64,000 bases of DNA from Nitzschia putrida (taxonomy: Eukaryota; Bacillariophyta; Bacillariophyceae; Bacillariales; Bacillariaceae), in contig BLYE01000003.1 in assembly GCA_016586335.1 (NCBI GenBank), positions 1,302,001 through 1,366,000 of the forward strand, read 5' to 3'. Shown piece by piece: positions 52,458-63,819 of this stretch. A model generated the notes under the pieces. That model saw only the letters and a program-made list of their open reading frames with translations, was not told the DNA's origin and ran no database searches. Both the position numbers and the translations under genes were made by a program. The stretch's first letter is position 1, and every line of letters starts with the position of its first letter.

Positions 52458-53673
52458 ATGCTCGATAAAGTATGTATTATTGGCAGTGGAAACTGGGGTT
52501 CTGCTATTGCAACCAAGGTGGGCCTCAACTGTGCCCGCCTTTCCCATTCTGAGACCCAAGTGAATATGTGGGTCTACGAGGAAGATATCATGGTGAAAGG
52601 AGAAACTTGCCGTTTGACTGAGGTGATCAATGCTACTCATGAGAATGTCAAGTATCTTCCTGGTATTCAACTTCCTTCCAATATTATTGCAGAGGCAGAT
52701 TTGGCTACAGCTTGCAAAGATGCAACGTTGCTAATTTTTGTCCTGCCTCATCAATTCCTTCCCAAATTGTTGCCCACCATTCGAGCTGCGAGCCATCCGG
52801 ATTGCCGGGGAGTGAGTCTCATCAAAGGGATTGGTACGTTACCGGCTGAAAAGTTCTAGTTCCACCTTTCGAATACCCATTGCGCTAAAACTTGTGATTC
52901 ATTCTTTTTGTTCAGATTTTAGCAAGGAGACAGGCGAACCCATGTTGATTTCTCAAAGCATTGCTCGTGCCATGGGACCCAACTTTTCCTGCGGTGTACT
53001 CATGGGCGCCAATGTCGCGAACGAAGTTGCCGAAGGGCAAATGTGCGAATCCACTCTAGCCTCCAATTTTGGTTCTCCCCTCGACGAGGCTACTCGACTT
53101 GTATTCGATGCTCCTCCCAACTTTCGCGTGCAGCATATTACGGATGTGGCAGGTGCCGAAGTGTGTGGAGCGCTCAAGAATGTGATTGCGTTGGGTGCCG
53201 GTTTTGTGGATGGAATTGGGATGGGATCCAATACCAAGGCGGCTTTGTTGCGGGTAGGATTGAAGGAGATGGAGAAATTTTGTCATTTGTTCTTTGAGGG
53301 GGTCCATCAAGAAACGTTCACGGAGAGTTGCGGCATGGCCGATTTGATTACCACTTGCTACGGGGGGCGGAACCGAAAGTGTGCCGAGGCGTTTGCCCAA
53401 AAGGGACTACCAGTCGTACCAATGAAGAGACGAAGCTCCCAAGACTGCGATGCGTTGTGGAAGAAGATTGAAGGAGACTTGCTGAACGGACAAAAGCTCC
53501 AAGGCACGTTGACTGCTAAAGAAGCCTATGCCGTTTTGAAGAACCGAGGATTGTTGGAAGAGTTTCCATTGATCCAGACCATCTATGAGATTTCGTTCCA
53601 GGGCAAGCCCGTGACGAGCATTGTAGAAGGAATCGCCATCGCCCCCAAACACTTGTTGCTATCCAAACTCTAA
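52458..53673 (+). CDS. NAD-dependent glycerol-3-phosphate dehydrogenase, copy 2
   Basis: Exon 52458-52833, intron 52834-52915, exon 52916-53673, phase 1, giving 377 residues. The intron position (KGI|DFSKETGEP) is identical to copy 1. It has all motifs of copy 1 (IIGSGNWGS, KNVIALGAGFVDGIGMGSN, CYGGRNRKC) and ends at IAIAPKHLLLSKL without the long tail of copy 1. The frame is open for about 50 codons upstream without an ATG, and that stretch (RSQFFCRTPEYHSFTTRQFS) looks like a mitochondrial presequence; an upstream exon carrying the start cannot be excluded. As modelled, it is cytosolic. Confidence 0.93.
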
Positions 53674-53732
53674 GGCCATGGGGATTTTAATAGTTAAAAA
53701 CAATAAACAAGGGCTTCTCCCCATTGGACCAA

Positions 53733-54970
53733 TTAAATTTCTCCCACCTCTGTACTAGGAGACAAAACAAGGACATCGGCAATGCGGTCTGGATCGTCAT
53801 AGGAGTTTCGGCGACTCGAAGAATATACCGTCGAGTGAACAGTTGTAATAGTACCATCCCGTTTGGTGTACTGTCATTGGACCGAGTTGTGAGATATGAC
53901 AGAGCAACAGAACAAAGCGAAAAGAAGTATAGGATACGTACCGAGTCGCAAGATTGATCTTCCCGAGACTTTCGCATTCGTCGGGTATCACGTGTCTTCA
54001 TGAGTTGACGATGGCGGGTAACAACATCGGCAGAAATAGCATGAAACTTGTCGTCATCTTGTTCTCGAACCACCTCATCCCAATACTTTTGCTCCTCTTT
54101 CCGGAAAACACTCGCAAACTCATTGGTTTGAGTCGAAAGAGTGGATCGAGTTCCCATGGACTTGGTACCATTGCTGCGCTTGGTGTGCGTAGTACAATGA
54201 CTGCGATTGGAAGATCGATGAATGGGACTAGCCTTTGGGGCTCGTTGCGTGGGCGATGGAGACTGCGTAACACTGGGCCGAACTGTCTGTTTCCAAGACT
54301 CCTCTACTTGCTCTACGGGATCCTGTGTAACATCAGAGCGCACCCACGGAATTTCACCCGAGTAAAAGAGATTGGCTTGCTCCTCTAGCGTGTGCTGTGT
54401 AATAGCACTGACACCATCATCAAACGTAATGGATTTCAGAAAGTTATCCGAATCAGACTCGGAAATGGAAGTGGGAAGCCCTGTAGGAAGCACAGGTACT
54501 TCAATGGAACGGTGATGGCGCGGGGAAGAAGCAGGAAACATAGCAGGAACATCCTTTCCCCTAAAAGGTCTCTGCGGAGACTTGTCTGCCCCACGCCGCT
54601 CTAGCTGTTCCCTCAAATGATGCACGGCTTCTTCCGCTCGCAAATGACTGTCTTGGAACAAACTTCTATAGAAACTTCCTTTTCGCTCAGGAGTAGTCGG
54701 CTCTGTCGGTTGGTCGTCTCGGCGTTTGAGTTCCTCGTCCATTCCTGGAGGCCCCGTCGTACACGACGTGAAAATGACGCGAATGACGGATTCTAGAGAC
54801 ATGTTTTGTTGACCTTCTTGTTGGTCGTTGGTGGGTGTTTCAGGAGACACAGAGGCTGGTCCCTTTCGCTCCAAAGCCAATACTGAACTCCACAAGTCTC
54901 TCGCAGATTCCTGCAATTGTTCTTTCACCGACTTGGGGCTGCTGCCCCTGGTAGAAGAAATGTCCTTCAT
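53733..54970 (-). CDS. Unknown Ser/Arg-rich, largely disordered protein
   Basis: Exon 54970-53942 and exon 53870-53733 join in phase 0 across intron 53941-53871 (GTACGT...GACAG), giving 388 residues ending EVGEI. Without the intron the frame reads into lower-quality sequence; the spliced version keeps a hydrophilic character. The protein is rich in Ser, Thr, Arg, Pro and Glu. A short predicted helix (RAEEAVHHLREQLERR) and KSITFDDGVSA are the only ordered-looking parts. The latter fits a loose PP1-docking pattern, which is weak evidence. A charged helix near the end of exon 1 (FRKEEQKYWDEVVREQDDDK) could be a coiled coil. Only 59 bp separate its stop from that of GPD copy 2 (convergent). No family recognised. 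Confidence 0.6.
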
Positions 54971-55729
54971 ATCAACGCCTGTTTCCCTTTGCTGCAGAAC
55001 CCTTCCAAAGAGCTTCCACTGCTTCCAGAACTACGGTATACTATACTTTGATGTCGCCTGATTTGCTGTCCACAACACTCGACAAAAAAGGTTTTGTGGC
55101 TAGCCTACTCTGAGCGTTGGGGCAGTCTTGTAGGAAACCAAGTGGGCCTTGCATGCTCGTGCCGCTCGGGGCGCCCTCTGTCTTTTGCGGACAAAGAGTG
55201 CTTCCACCAACTACCTAATCCCACTCCAATTGAATTTCACCCGAGCGATCCACTCCGCTTGTTTTCCGTTCATCCCCACAAACTCTCCTAAGTAACCAAC
55301 TCACGAGCAAGCCCGGCGGTTGGTTCTTGTGAAGCATCCTTTCGATCGGACAAAATTTTGCCGCCCATTGTCATCAACTACGGTGGTACAGTAGTACGAA
55401 CGCGTCGTAGTAGTGTAGTCATCATTATTAATTCTGTACCAGTACTACTGGAAGTGTTGCATGTAGGGAAGAACTCTTGCTAGCTACGTTAGGGAGCTTC
55501 ACGAAGGAGGTAGACAGCTGGAAAGTTTATTCTAGACTAGCTTTTGGCTTGCGACGATGGATGTTCACGACCCACAATAAAGGAAGGAGGTAGATGGTTG
55601 GTTGAGAGAAGCACTATAGATAAGCCTCCAAGCATCCATGTCTATGTTAACGTGTTTACTCTACTCCGTCCATTCCCCATGGTGGTAGCTGGGAACACAT
55701 CTGCAACCCTTCCCACGACCACATCCTTA
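54971..55729. other. intergenic
   Basis: 759 bp between two minus-strand genes. It contains the promoter of the unknown gene and the 3' UTR of the AlkB gene. A 65-codon frame at 55094-55291 is not supported. Near 55380-55460 there are short AT-rich words (tactactggaag, cagtagtacg); no element named. Confidence 0.4.
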
Positions 55730-56794
55730 TCACGGAGTTTCTTCGTTGTCGGGGTACACTTGACGAATATTCACGTTGATGCGGTGGCTCGACAAGAACT
55801 GTTGCAAGGCTTCCCCTTCCTCGTCCCCTATCTGGCTCGGTTCGTGACCCATCGATGCCAAGTTTACCATCTTTTCTGGTAGTTTGGGGCCTTCTGCAGG
55901 AGGAAGCACGCCTAGAGGGATCACTCTGGCCATACCGTGATAGTTGATCCGAGAGTCGCCGCCCATGCACATTACGTCTCCTGGTCGAACCAAGATGGGT
56001 AAAACGGGGCTATCTTCCTTGGTTTTCCCGCCCAGCAAAAATACTGCAGGTAGTCCACAACTAAAAGAAACAATAGGTTTCTCCATGGTAAACTCAAGGT
56101 CATCCTGGTGACCGCCCATCAGAGACTTCAAACTGTAGTAGTTCACGATGGAAGCGGATGGTGTGAACGATACATTGGACTGGCCATTCACATACAAACA
56201 AGTCCGCGCAAAATGGACAGCTAGATCTCCCACCAAGGAAGGCATTTCCGACTGACATGCATCATGGTACGTTCGTTGAGTCCAATCATAGTGATATCCC
56301 ATGCAGGCCCATGATAGCTTGTCAAAACTGCGGTACATCTTTGGCTTCGGAGCTCCCAATTTGGGCTTTTTGCTTGCGGACGTGTTGGATGACGACAATT
56401 CATCTCGAAATAACCCCCACATACTGGATTCCTTGTTCAGAATTTCGTTCGGTTTCGGTTGACATAGATCAATGTTGGTGCGATGTGGAGCCTCGCAGTA
56501 TTCTTTGACAGAACGATAGGCCAGTTCCAGCTGACACTCGCTATCAATCGCCTGTGGTGCATACATAAAGCCTGGAAATCCCACAACACCAAATAGTGGA
56601 CCACGATACACATCGGAACCATCAGCACTCGCAGGCAGTTGTAGAGGAATAATTCTTTCATCATTCCCTTTGAGAAAGTCGATGCATTCCCCTAAATCAT
56701 CGCTTTTGTTTGGGTTATCGCCTCGACGCCGGTGCTTCACTTGTGCTTGCTTGAAGACTGTCACTGTAGGCTCACCTCCGACGGGGTGACTCAT
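55730..56794 (-). CDS. AlkB-family 2-oxoglutarate/Fe(II) dioxygenase (ALKBH1-type)
   Basis: Single exon, 354 residues. Iron ligands H229-x-D231 (GGHQDDLE) and H286 (INYHGMARV) are visible, and the 2-oxoglutarate-binding Arg pair is at the end (HRINVNIRQV, the classical RxNxTxR-like motif). NYYSLKSLMGGHQDD and PVLPILVRPGDVMCMGGDSR are typical AlkB/ALKBH1 core strands. N-terminal parts (residues 20-160) carry insertions. AlkB enzymes remove methyl groups from DNA or RNA; ALKBH1 is active on tRNA and DNA and can be nuclear or mitochondrial. Its ATG overlaps the TGA of the upstream WDR24 model in the sequence ATGA, so the two genes abut with no spacer. Confidence 0.9.
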   Translation of the reverse strand: MSHPVGGEPTVTVFKQAQVKHRRRGDNPNKSDDLGECIDFLKGNDERIIPLQLPASADGSDVYRGPLFGVVGFPGFMYAPQAIDSECQLELAYRSVKEYCEAPHRTNIDLCQPKPNEILNKESSMWGLFRDELSSSNTSASKKPKLGAPKPKMYRSFDKLSWACMGYHYDWTQRTYHDACQSEMPSLVGDLAVHFARTCLYVNGQSNVSFTPSASIVNYYSLKSLMGGHQDDLEFTMEKPIVSFSCGLPAVFLLGGKTKEDSPVLPILVRPGDVMCMGGDSRINYHGMARVIPLGVLPPAEGPKLPEKMVNLASMGHEPSQIGDEEGEALQQFLSSHRINVNIRQVYPDNEETP

Positions 56795-59700
56795 TCTTCA
56801 TTGCAAGGGAAGTAGGTCGTCTCAGGAGAGGATTCCTGTTTGTGCTTTGTGCCACTCGTCGATGGTGTTGGGTGGGGCATGGAGTAATGTGGAAGTAGGA
56901 CAGACGCCATTTCCAGTCTTGTATAAACTTCTTTCATACTAGTCTTCCGAGGACTTTGGGAATGACCAATCCATGCCATTGGAATCTAAGGTAGGAAGAC
57001 ACTTCAAAGACTCTGTTCGGGGAAACGCACTCACTGTTTGTACCAGATTGCATCGATGGCCGCACCCAGTTGGACAAGACTCGCGGGCTGGGCCACCGTT
57101 GACACCTCCAAACCATTCTAGTGCATGTTCGAGGTGTCCTCCGTGCCCTACACCAGAGAAAAGAATGAGTTTTATCCTTTCAATATTCATACTTTTCAAT
57201 GCATGCAAAAACTCACCACATCCAGGGCACCAAACAAAAATACCCTTCACTGGTTCATGACACAGGAAACATAAACCAACACGACGACGGCAATTCTTGC
57301 AAGATAGTCGACCAGCGTTATTGACGGTTTCTGGTGTTGTCTCAAATGCCTTGCCGCAACGCGGACAGGACTCGTTTATCCTGTGTGAAATAGAAAGGTG
57401 AGAATGGAATCACAGGAACAGCCCAGTGTCCTTCACATTGAACGTACGTTGTTGACTGTTTGTTTAACGCATTGATGAACTGATCCTTGCAATTTTTGAT
57501 CACCTGCGTGGCAGCCACCCACAAGCACATCTGCTGAAGAAGTTCGATATAAGAGAGATACCACTCTCGCACCAAATTGATTTCCAGACCTGGAATACGT
57601 GTTTGCTCTTCCGCCTCTTCTACAACCTGAAGAACTTCACAAACTGCCACACAAGTCTGTACATCGCCTGCGTCAGCCCGTTCCAAGAGCAATGCCCGAA
57701 CTGTCGGGACAATTGCGAACTGCATTGCATTCATTGAAAGCTGAGGCATGGTGGTGACGGGGAGCCCATCCAAACCTGATCCTCGCAACATACCAGCAAT
57801 GGAAACCCACATTCTGGCTAGAGATCCGCATCTAAGACTATCAGCAACAGCACCATTGTGAATGCATAAGTCGGCTCGGGTAGGACAATCTGAATCTGGG
57901 TAAAGCTTGTAGGAACTTGCAAAACGAGAAAGATGAACAACCTCTGGAGCCACACAAACGATATCGTCATCAATTGGCATCGGCAATCCGTTGGCATCCA
58001 ATGGGCCTTGATCCACGACGTTGAAAATCTGAACAGGGAAATTGTAAGTACTCGAGATTCACACTTGAACATGCTTCCCAACATTTGACCTTACCAACTC
58101 GGGGGTTGACTCTGGCAGCCTGCTATCTGTTTTAATACCTGCCACGGGCTCTGCATCTGTTTTCGTTGACAGCTCCCGGAATACTCCTGGGGCCCTGGCA
58201 GTAACCTCATCTCGTCGTAAAGCAGTGAATGCAGAGTCGTCGCCAACACCATTGGGAACTTGTTGATGCACCGAGAATACTTGCAATGAACCATATCCTC
58301 TTTGGAATGGAGAGAGGTTCGCCATCGCAAAGCAAGATGACGGCACTCGTGAAATGGGACGGTCCCCTAATATTCAAGACAGCTGCTGAGAATGCTATTC
58401 AGAACCGCCCACCTGTAAGGAATCAGCGTTTCACTCACCTCGCACGAAACTTTGTAAAATACATCTCCCGTCACGACCTACACTCAATACATGTTGCCAG
58501 ATGGCACCGGTCGGATCATCTAGTGTCGCTTGCTCCTTCTTGTTGTCAAACAAAATCGACTCTGTGTCGCCTCTTCCTCCTGATCTCACCACAATAGTAT
58601 CATCCGCTGTCGTGACAGTCTTCCTGTGTCTCCTAGGGTCGTTCTTGGGAACATTACCACCATCAGACACGTTCCTCTTCATATGTCCACCAGAAGGTTG
58701 CTTTCTCCACAGTTTCTGTTGCGGAGTCTCCACCCACAAGAACTCTGCGACAGCTCCTTCCTCATGACCTTCTACCACACTAAGCGGCATGAAAGGCCGA
58801 TTAGTGGACCACAAACTAATAACACCAGAACCACCAGCATTGGTGATTCGGGCAGTGGCTACTGCCAGCATGGATTCGTGAGGATCGGGAACGAGATCTG
58901 GGTCTGCCGGATTTGTTTGTCTCATGGCCGATGGTCGCCAACGCACGGTGGTTACAGACAACCCAATCGTGATAACATGCTTCATCATGGATGGCGAGTG
59001 TTTGGATCGACCAAAAGCGGACGACGCCAATGGCCGAGAGGTAGACGAGTTTAATGAGTTTGAATTGTTTGAGAACGATACAACGGCACCGGTAGGTCTG
59101 TTAATAGAGCAAGTAAGACAAAAATCCATCACATGCGAGAACATGGCATTGTGCCTGTTTTGGTGGAACGTACGTTGACCGGTCAGTATCGTTGGAGCTG
59201 GTGCTGGTGGCAGAAAGCTCACTTTTCGCCGTGTTCCATGTCAAGGAATTGAGGGCAATGAGAGCATCATCCGCCTTCATGTTCACTGCGGCTTCGAGGT
59301 CCCAAACTATAACAACTATTAGAAAATATACATACAGAATACCCATAGATCGCACCATTCACACGTACCCTTGACACATCGATCTCCAGCGCCACCTGTT
59401 GCAATGGTGAACGGTTTGGTTGGATGCCAATCCAAGGAAGTAGCATCACCTGCATGGGCAGCAATCTTGACCAAGGACCTGTGCGATACTTGCATACTGT
59501 ATACTACAAGAGAACCACTGACAGTGACCAGAGCAAACACTGTGACACAGAGACAAGTGAGGATCCGGAATCTCGACCAAACAAAGGATGTGGAACAACA
59601 TGGCGGTAGTTGAGGTCTACGTACCATCTTCCTGAAAGCGACTCCACTGCACATCAAGGACGGCTTCGCTCTTGGGTTCAAAAGTACTTTGACAATGCCA

Positions 59701-60732
59701 AGTGTATTCACTACGACTCTGAGCCTGCATTCGAAAGATTCCAAATCCTTTTCTTTGTTCTCCTTCCTTCTCCTTTCGTTGGGCAACCTTTTTTCGATGC
59801 CACAACTTGACGGTAGCATCCTAATACAGTGCAAGAGGAAAATGGAGGGTGAGGTGAGGTGACATGACGGAACAAACCAACAAAGGACGCGCGCATTCAT
59901 ACCTGGGAGGCCGACAAGAGGATTCCAGGACGGGTGGGATGCCACGCCAGGGCATTCACGGCTCGCGAGTGCGCCTGACCAAGGATTGCTTGGGGCTGTT
60001 GATTCGCCAGGGCAGATGGAGTATTACTTTTTCCATCTGGAAAGAACGACTGTTGGGCATGCCAAATGGCAATGGCACCGTTGGAACCAGAGGCTGCAAC
60101 GAGCGTATTGAACTCCTGGTTGGATCGGTCTCCAAAACCCGGATTGTCGTCGCTAGAGTCAGATACCGCAGCGTTGTCACCTGAAGTGTTACTGCCCGAA
60201 GCTCCCGAAGGAGTTCCAGCATCTCCTCCCTGAGGGGGGCTCCAAGCAACTACCGTCACAATCGCCGCAGCATGTCCCATGGCGGTACCAGAATGGGCCG
60301 GTTGTTTCACGCCCAACCCAAACGTATCTCGAACGTCGCCATACGTGCTTTTTCCATGAGCTCTAGGTTCCTTGACCACTGACTTTTGCAAATACTGTAG
60401 AATAAGGAGTCACGAAAGATTGTTAGACTTGCGACGAAGAAGCCAGGGATAGAATAAACTATTGACATCACAGTACGACGCACCTGCGAGATCTTGAAAC
60501 TGGAAATGCGTTCAATCCCCGAGGGGCCGATTCGCACTAACAAGAGAGAATCGTTGGAAGCCACAACTGCATATTTCCGACTAGGAGACAAGGAAAGTGA
60601 GGAAAAAGGAGAAGGCGATCTCTCCGCCAGAGACGCCACAGTGGAAGGTTCCAACATCTTGCTGGCAGAATGCACGGGTGTATCTCGGTGGGTTGTGGGT
60701 TGTGGGTTGATTGGCGACTGCGAGAATCGCAT
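56791..60732 (-). CDS. WDR24: WDR24, GATOR2 subunit (WD40 propeller plus C-terminal zinc domain)
   Basis: Eleven exons: 60732-60484, 60394-59903, 59820-59625, 59539-59369, 59306-59174, 59097-58439, 58366-58095, 58028-57448, 57380-57217, 57147-57035 and 56985-56791, all in phase, give 1074 residues. WD40 hallmarks are split across exons: NALAWHPTRPGILLSAS|DATVKLWH, SLDWHPTKPFTIATGGAGDR with CVKVWDLE, and GSGVISLWST. The C-terminus is the WDR24 zinc region: ESCPRCGKAF, LSCKNCRRRVGLCFLCHEPV, FVWCPGCGHGGHLEHALEWF and CPTGCGHRC. WDR24 is part of GATOR2 (SEA complex), which relays amino-acid status to TORC1 at the lysosome or vacuole. Exon 11 is less certain: if the last intron is retained, the protein stops at 56939. 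Confidence 0.88.
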
Positions 60733-60953
60733 GGTATAATATATATGTACTGTACTTACAAAAGACGTATAAGAAGATATTTTCCGATGTTCGTATGTTC
60801 GTACCATCCCTAAGTTACCAGTCGTGCAGCAACGCCACAGGCCACACAAATGGGTGCATTAAAATACCAGGTAGCAATACAAGCCACGTTGCTGCTGTTG
60901 GAGGAGGTTTGAAAGTTTGTTAAGACAACTCATTGGATTTCCATCTCTGTACC
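60733..60953. promoter_or_regulatory. short divergent promoter, WDR24 / RGG protein
   Basis: Only 221 bp separate two opposite start codons, so promoters and 5' UTRs must share this stretch. It includes an AT-rich block (tataatatatatg near 60735). No specific motif assigned. Confidence 0.45.
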
Positions 60954-62477
60954 ATGGCTACTGCTGATTCCTACGATGGCACTGCCACGTTGGATCGCAA
61001 ACTCACAGACGACGAAACCCGAGAGCTTCGCATCACGTTGTTGCCTTACTTTCATGTAGGCGAAACCGGGGGCGATGATGTTGACATTGCGGACTTTTTG
61101 GACTATACCTTTGCCATGATTTCTAACTCTAAGGATACTGAGTATATCGTGAATGAATTGATTGGTATGGAAATGGACTTTTGTCCGGAGGCCACAGCGC
61201 ACAAGTTGGGAAAGGAGATTGCGACCTTCATTGCGCATCTTCAAGGAAACAACGAATCTGGGGATCAGGAAGGCACCGAAGCCGATGGCGACAAGTCCGA
61301 TTCCATGGTGGTCTCTCTCAAGGTAAGTCCCTGTGCCACGCGCGACACGTGCCTTCATTTGTTGTCCATTTCACTCACCACTTGCGTACATTAGTCCTCG
61401 GAAAAAGGCAATGCCCTCACCATGGCGGGTGCTTTAGGTGCCTCCCGAGAAGGCGGAAAGAAGAAGGAAAAGCCACCCAAACAAGCTTCTGAGAAGTCTG
61501 GAGATGATGACAAGGACAAACGTCGTGGAAAGAAGTCCAATAGGGACGAACCGCCCCGTCGCGAAGGCCGAGACAACGATCGCCGTGGTGGCCGTGGTGG
61601 TACTCGCCAGGGTGACGCCTTTGATCGCTTGTCTCGAGGAGGAAATAATGACCGTCGTGAAGGAGGCCGCAACGCACGAGATGATCGCGGCGGTCGAGAC
61701 CGCGGGCGAGGAGGCCGAGGTGATGGACCAGATCGCCGTCGTGACGATCGCGGTGGTCGGGGACGAGGGCAACGTGATATGGGACGCGGTCCTCCTGGCC
61801 AGAGGGACATGGAGCGTGGCAGAGGACGAGGACGTGGTCCTCCCGACCGCATGTCTGGGAACCGAAGAGGTCGTGACGAGTTTGAAGAGGAACCTGATTT
61901 TGAGCGAGGGGGTCGAGGACGTGGACGCGGTGGCCGTGGACGTGGTGGAGACCGTCCTGATGCGGGCAAACGTCCTCGATACGATGAGGGATATGGCGGC
62001 GATGATTACTATGAGGAAGGTTATGGATACAACGAAGGCTACGGAGGTGATGGGTACTACGACGATGGCTACGGCTATGGTTCGTACCCTCCACCACCCC
62101 GCGGAGGGCGTGGCCGTGGTCGAGGACGCGGTCGCGGCAGGGGTGACTTCGGTGGCAGAGGTCATCCAGGAGGTCGCTCCGGCGGAGAAACAGGAGATGG
62201 TCAACCTTCTAGCGATGCTACTCCTGCTGCCGCCGAAGGAGGTGACACCATGGATGCCGGAAACCACCCGTCTCCAATGGTTCAAGCTGCCTTTGGTGGG
62301 CGAGGACATGGATACGGCGGCAGAGGATTTAGCAGAGGTGGACGAGGTGGTGGCCGCGGACGGTTCGGAGGTCGTGCTCATGTTGTCAGTATGATCCAAT
62401 CGAAAACCTGGGTCCGAAAAAAGGGTGATGGAGACGGCAATGATGGCGGCAACGGCGACGCAGCTGGGGAGGAGTAA
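60954..62477 (+). CDS. RGG-box RNA-binding protein with PWI-like N-terminal domain
   Basis: Exon 60954-61322, intron 61323-61394, exon 61395-62477, phase 0, giving 483 residues. Residues 12-95 form an acidic helical domain (DIADFLDYTFAMISNSKDTE ... MDFCPEATAHKLGKEIATFI) resembling the PWI-like N-terminal fold of RBM26/27 and Nab2/ZC3H14; this match is by pattern only. From about 140 the protein is dominated by Arg-Gly and Arg-Asp dipeptides (RGRGRGRG, GGRGRGRGG), with a Tyr-Gly segment (GYGGDDYYEEGYGY) in between and a short WVRKK end. RGG boxes bind RNA and drive condensates, and are usually arginine-methylated. The name is therefore only architectural. The long opposite-strand and alternative-frame open readings are by-products of the repeat. 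Confidence 0.75.
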
Positions 62478-62826
62478 TTTCTCTGAACCCGACACCCCCA
62501 TGTGACAGTGCGCCAGTTAAATTCTCTTGAATTATATTTCATGTCAGTGTTCAACACAAAAAATAAGAGTGGACAAATTGCAAAACATAAAAAAAAGAAA
62601 TTGAATGTGATGAACAAAAAAGAGTACACGAATTGTGGAGAACGAAAGGGGACCTTTGTACATATGCCGGGGAACGTATCCCTGATCCGCTCAGTTCCCC
62701 TTTCCCATGAGGATTCGTAGACCTCTGTCAGTTTTGGACGCAAGGGTGCATTTTGTAGGTGCTTGTGAATCTACCAGGGTTTGGGATATACTATGAAATT
62801 GTTGTCGGGGCATGGAATTCTAGAAC
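62478..62826. other. convergent intergenic region
   Basis: 349 bp between the 3' ends of the RGG gene and the DUF1295-like gene. It has an A-rich tract (aaaaaaaagaaattg near 62588), probably UTR. No gene seen. Confidence 0.4.
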
Positions 62827-63819
62827 TTATCGAGAACAGGATTGGTCGTTTAGAAAAGGCAAGAAGGCGCTCGGTGTCTTCTTCACATACTCTTTCCATT
62901 CTTCAGCGAAGTGCTTGGCTAACCTCTCTTCTTTCTTGGGAATCTGGAAGAAAACGAAACCAATGCCAGCTGCAATTGGAATCCAGGCGTTGAATGGGCT
63001 CGCCGATGCTAGAGCCCACCCAATGAATAGGATTACTTGGCAAAAGTAGTTGATATGCCGACTCCTGGCAAAGAGCCCCGATGTGTAGAGCTTTCCCCAA
63101 TTCTTTGGGTCATCCTCCCATGCCTTTCGCTGCCATTCTGATCTGACACCGATGGTCCATCCCAGTGTGTATAGAATCAGCGAACATATCATGACGGTGT
63201 TGTTCATTGCAACGGGAATTGCCAGACAGGCAATTGAAAGCATGGCTCCAGGAACCCAACACAGAATTACCCAAGTCAAGTCTGTCGATGTGAGTTCACG
63301 ATGGGTAAACCAACGAACTTTCGCATTCAGCCGAGCAACATAGAGTACGCCATAAGCCCATAGAACCCAGGACTGTGCCGAAAAGCCTAGAATTTCATGG
63401 ACAGCAAACAAGTATGCACCCAACACAAACAGGCTTTCGAGGAAAAATAGATTGACGAGAAGGTTTGAGGTCTCTTCTTCCGCTTTGTGGAACTGATCCT
63501 CGTCATCTTCGTGTAGCGTCTCGTCAGAGCTTTCCGTTGCTCCGAGGTTTGCCTCAATGTCCTTCGCTGGGTCACTTTCCCTTACAATCTCTTCTTCGGC
63601 AATGTCAGTACTACCTGAAGCACAGGAAAGTGACCCCGTAAAAGATATGGAGACAATTTTTGTTGTATGCTTCTTGGCAACATCGGTACCCCCTGAAGCT
63701 TCATCAGACAAGTCGTCAACACTCTCCAGGACTACATCCTCAGCCTCTTTCTCTGAGGTCGGTTTGTTCTCATCGGTGCATTCTTTGGTGGGAATGTTTG
63801 CACTCTTGTTGACGGTCAT
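62827..63819 (-). CDS. DUF1295 / isoprenylcysteine methyltransferase-like membrane protein
   Basis: Single exon in view, 330 residues from the ATG at 63819; the frame is open upstream but lacks an ATG, and an upstream exon beyond the window is possible. Residues 1-125 are acidic and Ser-rich. Then come about six TM segments (NLFFLESLFVLGAYLFAV, WVLWAYGVLYVA, LTWVILCWVPGAMLSIACLA, MICSLILYTLGWTIGV, INYFCQVILFIGWALA, WIPIAAGIGFVFF). The C-terminal motif LYTSGLFARSRHINYFCQ is the R-H-x-N-Y signature of the steroid 5-alpha-reductase/ICMT-like (DUF1295) superfamily, where it binds the cofactor. Here Ile replaces the usual Pro in RHPNY. Oxidoreductase or methyltransferase activity cannot be told apart from sequence. 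Confidence 0.75.
   Translation of the reverse strand: MTVNKSANIPTKECTDENKPTSEKEAEDVVLESVDDLSDEASGGTDVAKKHTTKIVSISFTGSLSCASGSTDIAEEEIVRESDPAKDIEANLGATESSDETLHEDDEDQFHKAEEETSNLLVNLFFLESLFVLGAYLFAVHEILGFSAQSWVLWAYGVLYVARLNAKVRWFTHRELTSTDLTWVILCWVPGAMLSIACLAIPVAMNNTVMICSLILYTLGWTIGVRSEWQRKAWEDDPKNWGKLYTSGLFARSRHINYFCQVILFIGWALASASPFNAWIPIAAGIGFVFFQIPKKEERLAKHFAEEWKEYVKKTPSAFLPFLNDQSCSR

Noticed and set aside
61434..62501. Minus-strand 355-codon and plus-strand 318-codon alternative frames in the RGG gene
   Set aside because: Repetitive GC-rich RGG codons leave other frames open; compositions are Ser/Thr- or Val/Ala-repetitive with no domain.
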